Source: Lunularia cruciata
Lineage: Eukaryota > Streptophyta > Marchantiopsida > Lunulariales > Lunulariaceae
DNA length: 64,000 bases
Assembly: GCA_948567375.1 (NCBI GenBank)
Contig: OX419759.1
Span: forward strand, 30,853,493 to 30,917,492
Direction of reading: 5' to 3'
The translations under genes and the position numbers were made by a program. Under the pieces are notes generated by a model. It saw only the letters and a program-made list of their open reading frames with translations. It searched no databases and had not been told where the DNA came from. Shown piece by piece: positions 55,053 to 64,000 of this stretch (its first letter is position 1; the number at the start of each line of letters is the position of its first letter).

Positions 55053-55090
55053 TTAACCCTAAACCCTAAACCCTAACCCCTAAAACCCTT
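55053..55090. repeat. Short interstitial telomeric tract (CCCTAAA type)
   Basis: About five units of CCCTAAA with variants (CCTTAACCCTAAACCCTAAA and onward), the plant-type telomere repeat read on the C-rich strand. Confidence 0.88.
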
Positions 55091-57150
55091 ACACACTTCC
55101 ATTATTGACAACTCAACAATCTCCTTTTTTCTCTTGAACTTCTAATTGCAACAATAGAGGTTTTTGGTCCTAATTCCCTAATCTTTACGGCCTTCTTGAC
55201 CAAGATTGATTAACTCTTTCTCTCTTCTAATGCTACTAAGTGCAAAAAACACTATCTAAGCCAACATTGACTGCTATAATTCTTCTTCTTTCTTCGTAAA
55301 GGAATATTGCTATTCTTGAACAATAAATTCTGAGTTGGATTTTTAACTCTTCTTGTTGCATCTTTGCATTTGCTAATTCTCGTCCAATGTACAAATGATG
55401 CAAGCATTTTCATGATTCTTCTTTTGATAATGTATAGTAATTATCTTTGCATCTACTTCATCCCTTGGTAATCTTCTTTAGCTTTGAGTAACTCTTGGTC
55501 AAGGAAATCCTTCTCACTTTGCAATTCAATAATACGTTCCACCTTTTCTTCATTCTTTTTTGACTTCCTTCTGATTTTTTTTACCTCCTTCCAAAGCAAG
55601 TCTATGTTAGCAATATGGTGATATAACATGGAATGCATTTGCTTCACCAAGTGGATTATATCATGTACCTCTAGGCACTGCTCTACATGTTGATGCATAA
55701 TGATGTCTAAGGAACCAAAAATAAGAAGAAAACTTTTCCTCACTATCTCAACCAATGTAAACCCAAATCAGTTTTCTCTACTCTATATTAGATGCTTGGT
55801 GACTTCTTTCCCTGTTGATAAAGAATGCTCCTTCCTCTACTCAAGGTTGAATTCATTTATCATTTTCCAACTCTCCTCCTTTTTGTGACTCACTAACTCT
55901 TTTTTGAATAACTTCTTGTTCTCCATCGGACTCGTTTTGTTCTTTTGAGATTGGTGCAAGATACACCACTTGTTTCTTCTTTCATGACTATGGGGTTTAA
56001 GAACTATTTGCATTGTCCTTGGTCAATTTTTATTTTGTTGTTTGCTTCATTGTTAGACTACTCTAGCCTAGCTAACTTTCTTGTCTCAACAAAGCATTTG
56101 TCTTTTTCTCAAATACCATTCATCATTTCATAACCACTTGGTGTACTCCCATATCTATCTAGTGAAGGGAAATGGTCCTCAAAGAACAACTTCTCTTTGT
56201 TTGAGAGTAATTTCATTTGAGTATAAAAACAGATCAAAAATCAAATTAAATAAGTAGGTCTTGGTTTTAGGAATGTTCCTACCATCCTCTATGTATGATG
56301 CTGAAATACCTGAGCTCAATCAACATTATCCTTTTGAGAAACCCACTTGAGAAGATAGCTTGATTGATACTCAAGTATGTAGTGCATTGTGCTCTAAATA
56401 GGTGTATGATTGCTATCACAACTACTTTCTTCTTTGGGTCTCTATAAGTGCTTAGTTGAGACCCATTGAGCTAGCTTGAGCAAGACGAGACACCATGAGC
56501 TTTGTTGGTATTTTAGTGGTTCCCTTCTTTATGATCAAGGTATGATATCCCAACATTCCAATTTTTTTGGCCAATACTTAACACTACTGGTCCTCATTCC
56601 AATTGCAAGGATTAGCATGCAAGAATTTTTGCCTTACCTAATCCCCAATTTCAACTCATGAGCAATGCCTAGCAAGATGCAACTCCAATCCCACAAGAGG
56701 AAATTAAGATGATTTTCCTTCAAGAATTCATGATGTGCTACTATGGAGGTTAGTTGTTGGAAGTATTCTCAGTTACACCAAAAAATTATTCAAGGTAGGA
56801 TAAGAATGCATCCCAAGATCATTCCTTTAAAACTTTTAATTTTGAAGCTCAACTATTTGTCTACATATAGGCATGAAGGACCTCCACCTTTGTTTAGCAA
56901 ATGTTTTCCTTTCAACACAATGGCTTTCATCATATGGTTTTGAGAGGCTTGCTTGCTGTGGATTTGGTCACTTGGATCAATTACCTTCAACTTTACTAAA
57001 TTGGAGAAACCCTTTGACTCCTTAAAGCTCCAAGCTAGCTTTCAATGGCTATAAACATGATGTCCTTCACCCACTTGGCTTGTTGGCAACCAACTTCCTT
57101 TCCTAGAACTAAATTAGAGAATTTGCCTTCACTCTGGTCCTCCTACCCTT
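55091..57150. other. AT-rich stretch, no gene recognised
   Basis: A 100-codon minus-strand frame at 55453-55755 ends in a Lys/Glu-rich, coiled-coil-like stretch but has no recognisable domain and lies in AT-rich decayed DNA. No gene is claimed. Confidence 0.35.
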
Positions 57151-57902
57151 TGTAATATTCCAAGGAAAGCAAAGAACCATAGAAGAGAAAACATAGGTTT
57201 CACACTCAAACTTTGGTGTCCCAAGGGAGCACCTTCTCTTTATTATATAACCAAAGAGGATCTCCTCCAAGGATGCTCCACCATAGGATTAGGTACATGG
57301 ATAGGAGACATGTTAGTGAGCTCCACCCTTAGATTACTTTCTTGGATGGATGACATGTCAATCCTAGTCCCATCTAGTTGGTCAAACAAGCTTTGACTAG
57401 AAGGAAATTCTTAGGGAATATTCTTGTAGGAATATCAAAATCATGTGGGTGAAGTACCATTGGAAAGCTCTCGTTGAGACAAACCAAGGGGGAGGTAAGG
57501 CCAGCCTCTTTTCCATTAGGAAGGGGGGGGGGGATTCCACACACTTTTGAGGCCTAATTCATCCATTTAGGCCTCCAAAATTGCGTCTGAAGTTTTCAGG
57601 CCTATTTTGGTTTCTACCCTATTAGTAGAAGTGCTCTTTTGGTGATACCTCTACCTGATATACTTTGTCCATTATGTGTACCATCCTTCTGAATGTCACC
57701 AACCCAAATTCTACCTCTAGATCATATGTCTAGCTATTGATTCTAAAGTCTTCAAGCATGTTTTGGTTTTTAGCCTATTAGTAGAAGTACTCTTTTAGTG
57801 ATACTTTTGTCTAATCTACTAAGTCCATCATGTACAACATCCTCCTAGATATTACCAAACAAAATTTATCTCTAGATCATATGTCTAGCTATTGGGATTA
57901 CA
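57151..57902 (-). repeat. Solo LTR of the gypsy-2 family, copy E
   Basis: 752 bp, same orientation as the gypsy-2 LTRs, with a perfect CCCTT target duplication (57146-57150 and 57903-57907). Contains a G-run near 57525-57535. Confidence 0.9.
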
Positions 57903-59286
57903 CCCTTACACTCTTTATCTCCACTAATAGACCAATATCATTTAGCAAACACTAGTCAAAAACTTCTCTCAATCTCCCACAACTCAAAAGATATCTCACA
58001 TGGTGTTACAAGAAGTATGTTTTGAATTGGTCCTACGTTGTACTCATTATCCCATCCACATTCTAAGCACATCACTTGGAAGTTCTTACCAAAAATGTGT
58101 ATTGAAGTTGCTACATACTCCCCCTTTCTCTCAACCCCAAGACCATGACATCAGGTCTTCTTCCAATTAGAGAGGAGATTTGGTCATTGAATTAGGTCCC
58201 AAATCCTCAACAATGGAGCATTGGGGACCTCATCCTACAAACACCTACTTTCACCTTTCTTAGACCTTTCTAATGCTTATTGATCAAGATTAGCTTTAAC
58301 CACCTCCACCTTGCATCCCCTCCTTTCACCCTCTCCTAAATGGTTCTATCCTCAATCTATGCCATTAAGAAGGAGTCCTTATCTTACCCAAATAGCAACC
58401 ACATGTTGTAGGGAACGCTACACATAGGAAAACATAAAGAGAGAAGACGGAATGATAACATCAGTTGGAATGGTGAATCTTTGGGTTGCTAAATTTTGAA
58501 CATCAGATTGCTTTGGGCTAGCTACCTTAGTCAAAGACTATGTGAATCTTTGGCAAGTTTCCCCCAAATAGGGAAATTGGATACCTCCTAGAAGGCGCAT
58601 GCAAGGGAAGTTGAAACTCCCCTATGAAGAGCAAGCCTTGCCTCACTTGATATTGGATCAACCCAATCCACTATGAAAAATTAAAAGTAAACCAAACCCA
58701 ACCTGAGGACCAATGCTCCACCATGACTTTGTTGGAATGTAGAATTAAAGTGTAGGTTCAATTAGCAACTCTATAATGAATTAGTTTCAATACTACCAAC
58801 TCCTCTCAAGTAGAGTATTTTTTTGGGGTCAACTTCAATCACAAAATGTTATAACCAACTTTGCTGAAGGCAAAGACCCCCTTGGCAAAACACATCACCT
58901 TTCAAAATTAGGTCCTAAGCTATATACTTGCTATTCCATTTGTCTTACTTCTTGCTTAATTTCAATGCTACATCCTCTAACAAGGCCATCAAGGCATTCT
59001 TCTCATGTGGTTGCCTTTTGATCCAAACATCAAACACACAAGGATACAAGACTTAACATGCTCTAAAGATTTTACAAAAAGCAAAACACCAAGGAACAAA
59101 AACTAGTTGTACAAGGCTTGATAAAAATGACTAAGAGCTCAAGGCTTCTCTAACGTATTAATCAGAGAATTGAACATATTGTACTTCTAGTGTTGAGCTT
59201 AAATACTTGGACCATCTTGGATAAAATGCTATGCATAATCATTGGAACTGATACACAGCCCTTTGGAAAAGTCACTAATTCTAGAG
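57903..59286. other. Spacer, no gene recognised
   Basis: Short frames only. It may be older decayed retroelement DNA. The five bases before the next LTR are TAGAG. Confidence 0.4.
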
Positions 59287-59740
59287 TGTCGCGCCATTTG
59301 TAGTTCCGCATCTAGATGCTCGGACACTGGAGTTCCAGTGATGGTAGTTAGAGTTATTCTAGCAGTTTCTCAGGGACTACTTTCCGACGGTTAGATTTCG
59401 TGTTCGGGGTACTGACTTCACGGTGGGGCCCACCGTCACTTTGCACCGTTTGCACCGTCGAGTGTGCCGTCAGCGGGACCGTTAGGGTTTCAGGGCTAGC
59501 TCGAGTCCAGGGGGTATAGTTTCGAAGTGAGCTCCAGAGAGCTCACTTCTCTGATGTTGAGCCTTCGAGTTCCTGGCTATGGTGGACAGAGGCCGGCGAG
59601 CGTCACCTGGATTCTCTATGCTTGAGTGGGTGTGGCTTGACTGTAATCAGTGCCCAGTTGTTGGCAATTTATAGAGTGACAGATCAAGTACTGATCTGAG
59701 TTGAGTTGAGTTGAGAGTGTTAAGCAATCTGATTACATCA
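59287..59740 (+). repeat. 5' LTR of methyltransferase gypsy copy 2
   Basis: 454 bp, TGTCGCGCC to ATTACATCA. It retains CG sites where copy 1 reads TG or CA (for example TGTCGCGCC versus TGTCATGCC). Confidence 0.92.
59483..59491 (-). promoter_or_regulatory. Telobox-like motif in the LTR
   Basis: TTAGGGTTT here is AAACCCTAA on the minus strand. Conserved in all three LTRs of the family; a further copy lies in the leader near 60128. Confidence 0.5.
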
Positions 59741-60172
59741 GAAAAGTGAAGTTAGGGGGAAATCGGGTGCAGGAACGTTGAGTGTTGGTGGTATCTCCAA
59801 GCTCGGTGGATCGTGGTAGCTTGATTCAGGTTCTGTGTTTCCCTAGTGTGCAGAAGCTCGTGTAGTTGATGCAAATTTGGCAGTTAGGCGGACGGTGTGC
59901 GGAAGTGCTGGCCAAATTTCGAGCAAAGAAGGAGCAATTTTCGAGCAGTGTTGTGATTTTGAGCTCAGGAGGTGAAGGCAGGACCAATTTGCTGCGAGCT
60001 GGGCTCAGAAAGTGAAATTGAAGGTGGAGTTGGAAAGCTCTTCTCATGAAATTGTGATTTGGAAAAACCCGTTTTGTCAATTTGGCTCGAGTGGAAAGTT
60101 AGCGGGGGATTTGGCGGACATCCATCTTTAGGGTTTACGTCAGATTTTACGTCAGATTTTTGGGCCAACATT

Positions 60173-60311
60173 GGAGGAGTTTCACTGTTTGGCCAGATTT
60201 GGAGAAGTTTCGCTAGTTTGGAGGAGTTTCGCAGATTTGGAGAAGTTTCGCCAATTTTGGAGAAGTTTCGCTAGTTTGGAGGAGTTTCGCCAATTTTGGA
60301 GGAGGTTCGAA
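60173..60311 (+). repeat. Leader minisatellite
   Basis: About seven units of TTTGGAGAAGTTTCGC or TTTGGAGGAGTTTCGC with short AGTT/CAAT variants, period roughly 18-20 bp. Confidence 0.75.
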
Positions 60312-60484
60312 GTGGCAACAAGAAAGGCCTCATTTGGCTGAATTTTGGCGTTTCGAGGCATAGGGCTGTGGGCTATGAGAGGCTACGAAGGGCTAGAAGG
60401 GCCAGCAAGCCAGCTTGCTGGCGTGAGGCTAGCTAGTTTAGTGTAGATCTTGGTCATTGGTTGACAAAATCTGCCTTTCTTGCT

Positions 60485-60562
60485 AGATTGTGCGCAACAG
60501 GGTTTGACCCCTAGATCTCTTGTTCCTAGACTGGTGCCCTAGCCAACTGGTCCACCCTCACT
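60485..60562 (-). repeat. tRNA-like or SINE-head block, antisense (copy 2)
   Basis: On the minus strand an A-box-like TGGCTAGGGCA (60535-60545) and a B-box-like GGGGTCAAACC (60501-60511), as in copy 1. Confidence 0.5.
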
Positions 60563-61020
60563 TGTTGTCATAGTGACTGTGCCACTGTTATCTATACACA
60601 TGTAGCTTTGGCTAGGAGAGGCAGTTTGATCCCATTCTTGGTGATCCTGGTAGCTTAGGACTTAGATACGAACTACTCTTATGTCAAATGCCAAATGGTG
60701 GCAGAGTCAGTCCCGTGTTGTGTTATGAGATGGAGGGTTTTCGTTTAGATTTCTTGTGATTGGATCCCCTCCATTCTCTACTTCTTGTTTGTGCACCACG
60801 TTTGTGTGAGGTGCACTGACTTTTGAGCGTTGGTGCTCTGGTGTGCTCTCGATGGTGAGGCTGGAGTGATGACCAGTTAGACTACCTTTGTTTCTCTCCG
60901 GTGAGGCAGGAAGTGATGACCTGCAGACCGTGAGAGTGCGTGTTATGATGGCAAGTTACAGGTTGCCCTTCCCCTAGTGTAGTTATCTCGGTTAGAGTTA
61001 CATTAGTGGGTGGTGTTTAG

Positions 61021-62118
61021 TTGGTGTTGGCATGCGGTGGTGTTGGCACTTGGTGGGGCACTTGTGGTTGCGACTTGCTGTTGCAGTTGGTGGTTCGGGT
61101 TTGTTGGTGTGGTTACTTTGTCACGACGGAGTTCTTTGGAGATTCCAGAGGAGTTAGCCCTGCAGTACGCAGTGGGTTTACTCGGAGTGGTGCTCGGTAT
61201 CAGCCTGTATCTCAGGTCCCAGTGAGGGAGGAGATTGACTCTGAGTTGGAGTTCGACACAAGAGCTGATTCAATTGAGAGTGCACTTGGTGTGTCCGCAC
61301 CGTTGTTGTGGGACATGGATGAGATTTATGGGGTCTCCAAAGGCCCTAGGCGTTACTCTGGTACAATGGGTACCATTGAGTTGGATGACTTCATCCAGGA
61401 GTTTGATAGTTGGTGTGATCTGCAGCAGATGCGGAACCCGACTTTGTTCACACCCTTCATGGCATGGAAGGGGTTGTTTCAGCACTTGGAGGGTCCACCG
61501 ATGGACGACTACCATGAGTTCAGGAGAGCTCATTTGGAGGAGATTGAGTTATGGAGACAGTATTGGTCTCCACACTACGTCTCCATCACTTCAGGCTCGG
61601 TGGCCAGGAGTAGATCAGCTGTACCTGCGAGTTCTAGCTTGAGTAGTGTGGGTGGAGCTAGTGGAGGTGCACTAGCTGGAGATAGTGCTACTACGAGTGG
61701 AGGTACCGCTGCAGGAGGTGGTGTGGTACCGGGGTTTAACCCCATGGTTGAGTTCTTCCTATGTTTGAGGCAAAACTACCAAGGAGTGCGGACTGACAAG
61801 CTGAGGAGCTTGCAGGAGTTCCAACGGAAGGCTGGAGAGAGCCTACGCGAGGCATACACTCGCATGAGGCGGCTGATCAGTTTCACTCAGGGAGTTATTG
61901 AGGCCCAAGCAGTCCAGTTTTGGTATGGGATACTGGACAGGGAGTTGCAACGTAGAGTTCGTGATGCTACGTTGTTGCAGGCTACTTCGCCCACTTTGGC
62001 AGTAGTCTTTGGTTTGGCTGAGCGTATTGAGCTCAACATGGTGGAGGAGAGAGTGGTGACAGCTGGATTTGGTAGAGAGACCTCATCCACGGTTGTGACT
62101 TCTTCTAGAGTGTTGTAG
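61021..62118 (+). pseudogene. Gag, N-terminal part, of methyltransferase gypsy copy 2
   Basis: 365 codons ending at TAG 62116-62118, where copy 1 reads CAG (Gln). The core has FTPFMAWKGLFQHLEG, NPMVEFFLCLRQNYQG and SLQEFQRKAGESLREAYT, then LAERIELNMVEERV. The Cys/Trp-rich first 40 residues are poorly Gag-like, so the true start may lie further in. The same frame continues past TAG and a TGA at 62143-62145 into the next feature. Confidence 0.8.
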
Positions 62119-63867
62119 AGTGCACCACGCCCAGTTGGTTTTTGAGGACAGGGTGGACAGCCTAGATCCTATGGAGCGAGTGGAGGGCCTAGTGGAGTTA
62201 GACCCTTACCCTCATTTTCGGGTCAGCAGCAGCCAGTGAGTGGTGGTGTTGCTTGTTGGGCTTGTGGTGGACCTCACCATAGGAGAGAGTGTACTCAGGG
62301 CAGCGGACCTGATACCTCTGGTGCATCACAGCCAGCACAGAGGCAGTGTGAGCATTGCCACAGATTTGGTCACACTAGTGACCGGTGTTTTGACCTACAC
62401 CCGGAGTTACGGAGTGGTAGAGCTGCTATGGCAGGTAGTAGAGGAGCTCCAATTCATGGAGGACGAGGTGGTAGAGGTGGTGGTAGAGGATCTACACCTA
62501 GTAGGGGTGCAGTACCTGCCCTTACTTCTGACACAGCTATGGTTACTCGGATTGAGCAGTTGGAGCAGAGATTGGCTAGTATGGCTATTGCTCAGAGGAG
62601 ATCAGATTCGGGTGCTGAGGCTTCCACCTCATATGCTGGTGATAGAGATGCTTTAGACTTCATGTGCGGAGCAGCACAGGTGGATGCATCTGCAGCAGTG
62701 ACTAGGAGTGCAGTACGTGCTCCAGAGCCTAGAGGAGCATCAGTGGAGTTGGACCCACAGAGAGGAGAGGTTGGGAGACAGGTCAGACTTCACCAGTCTT
62801 TCACGCTATCTGAGGCATTGCAGACGACATCCATGGTTCCTAGACGTCCCAGTGAAGGTGTGGTAGGTGGTGATGGAGTACCTGCTAGTCAGCCACCTGC
62901 TACTACACAGACTGAGTCTAGCATGATGTTGGGGGCGGCTCAGCTGATTATGCGGCATCCTTTATTTTCAGCCAGTGACATGTTTACATTGGGGGTTGAC
63001 CCAACCCCAGTGTTCCGGTTGGCTGCCACGTTGTGTGAGAGTAGGGATGGTGCGGTTCATACTACTAGAGCAGAGGTGGTTGGTAGTGGATCTGACTTGA
63101 TTGAGGAGCATGGGATCCATTCAGCGACCAGTGGGTTGTGGCAGGCAGCAGCGGCTAGACTGGAGGAGTTGCCAGCTAGACCGGCCTTTGAGAGAGCACG
63201 GTTTACACCTGGTGTTGTCCTATTGGATAACCAGAGGGGGATCTTTCGTTTAGTGGGACCTTCAGGGAAGGTCTATATACCACAGAGAGTCTTGTTAGAC
63301 TCTGGTGCGCAGCCCCTTATGTTGGGGAAGGCTGCAGTTGTTGGTCTGGAGTTACGGAAGACCGATGTGGAGAGGTGTCCATTTCAGATCCAGACATCTC
63401 TAGGTGGTGGTTCGACACAGTACATCACACGTGGAGAGCTTGTTGTCCAGGTTCAGCCTAGTCATCCGACTGATAGCTCGGTGGTGAGAGCTCAGGCTAT
63501 TGCGACGATAGCTGAGTCCTATGATGTGCTAGTTGGGGGAGCAATGTTATACCCTATGGGTTTCAATATTGACTATTGGGAGGAGACAGCCTCTTATAGA
63601 CCTGGTTGGCAGTCTGGTGAGGGACGGGTATGTCGCCTACCAGTACGCTTCAATAGTGGCAGTCTTGGCTCACTACAGTCCGGGACCATGGCAGCATCAG
63701 TTTTGGCTTTCAGCGGTGCAGTTACTTGGCCTGGTGACTTGTTGGAGGGGAACGCCCATGCAGAGGATACTCCAGTACCAGAGGAGATCACTCGGCTATG
63801 GAGTACGAGTGGGATTGTTCCATCCACCTTGGATGTTCCATTGTGGAGTTCAGAGGAGGCATTGTAG
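62119..63867 (+). pseudogene. Gag C-terminus, protease and linker of copy 2
   Basis: Same frame as the upstream Gag (after TAG and TGA). Two zinc knuckles: CWACGGPHHRREC (62254-62292, CX2CX3HX4C variant) and CEHCHRFGHTSDRC (62347-62388, canonical). A Gly/Arg-rich linker (GGRGGRGGGRG) follows, then the aspartic protease with LLDSGAQPLMLG (DSG at 63298-63306), then a linker ending at TAG 63865-63867, where copy 1 reads CAG. After that stop the frame continues (GDECEDEPPEA) to the window end, toward the methyltransferase motif I. Confidence 0.85.
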
Positions 63868-64000
63868 CAGCATGCAGATCAGTTGGTGCAGCAGGCTTGG
63901 AGTGGAGCCTTCGTACCATCAGGGGATGAGTGTGAGGATGAGCCTCCAGAGGCAATTGCTTTGACACCTCTAGATACCACACTCATTGCTTGGCAGTACC

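Larger units (their letters stand above)
59741..61020 (+). other. Leader of methyltransferase gypsy copy 2
   Basis: Non-coding. It holds paired TTACGTCAGATTTT motifs near 60133-60160, the minisatellite (60173-60311) and the antisense tRNA-like block (about 60485-60560). Confidence 0.7.
59287..64000 (+). mobile_element. Gypsy-type retrotransposon of the methyltransferase/PHD family (copy 2, cut by window end)
   Basis: The 5' LTR 59287-59740 matches the copy 1 LTRs. Leader, Gag and protease follow in the same order as copy 1. The window ends in the linker just before methyltransferase motif I (copy 1 has about 20 more residues to reach it). This copy is better preserved than copy 1 in Gag and protease. 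Confidence 0.9.

Noticed and set aside
55453-55755. 100-codon coiled-coil-like ORF on the minus strand
   Set aside because: Low-complexity Lys/Glu composition in decayed AT-rich DNA, no domain and no supporting neighbours.
62143-62145. Selenocysteine codon for the shared TGA
   Set aside because: It lies in a Gln/Gly-rich Gag linker with no redox motif, and land plants are generally thought to lack selenoprotein machinery; readthrough or inherited mutation is simpler.

Overview
This window is repeat-dense nuclear DNA from a plant-lineage eukaryote. The evidence is plant-type LTR retrotransposons (Ty1/copia, chromodomain Ty3/gypsy and others), a short interstitial CCCTAAA (plant-type) telomeric tract, and an mRNA cap methyltransferase gene closely resembling plant homologues. 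A DNMT3-ordered methyltransferase domain and the intronless host gene make me lean weakly to a non-flowering land plant or relative; the species cannot be fixed from sequence alone.

Layout. 1-12.6 kb: a decayed copia element on the minus strand, split inside its reverse transcriptase by a very young gypsy element (1784-9605, plus strand, 689-bp LTRs differing at one base by eye). 12.7-21.2 kb: a minus-strand gypsy-type element with 453-bp LTRs. It carries gag with zinc knuckles, an aspartic protease, a complete-looking cytosine-5 DNA methyltransferase (DNMT) domain, RNase H, integrase and a PHD finger; the RT palm is missing. 21.2-34.9 kb: low-copy sequence holding two solo LTRs, a fragment of a HOP/STI1-like pseudogene, a MITE-like element, several hairpins, and the only convincing host gene, an mRNA cap guanine-N7 methyltransferase (30767-31861, minus). 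34.9-47.1 kb: an old minus-strand chromodomain gypsy element (target duplication CATGT). A plus-strand chromodomain gypsy element (39820-45437, target duplication ACAAT) is nested in its gag; its LTRs carry perfect heat-shock-element motifs. 47.1-57.2 kb: AT-rich decayed DNA with a gypsy pol relic and the telomeric tract. 57.2-57.9 kb: a solo LTR (CCCTT). 59.3 kb to the end: a second, plus-strand copy of the methyltransferase gypsy family, cut by the window edge just before the methyltransferase core.

The most interesting content is the gypsy family that combines a DNMT3-order cytosine methyltransferase with a C-terminal PHD finger. It looks like a retroelement carrying both a chromatin-mark writer and a chromatin reader. 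Both copies here are broken, mostly by nonsense changes of the CAG to TAG and CGA to TGA type, which is what deamination of methylated cytosine produces. The other elements show the same decay pattern. All boundaries, identities and motif positions were read by eye; no database search or alignment was run.
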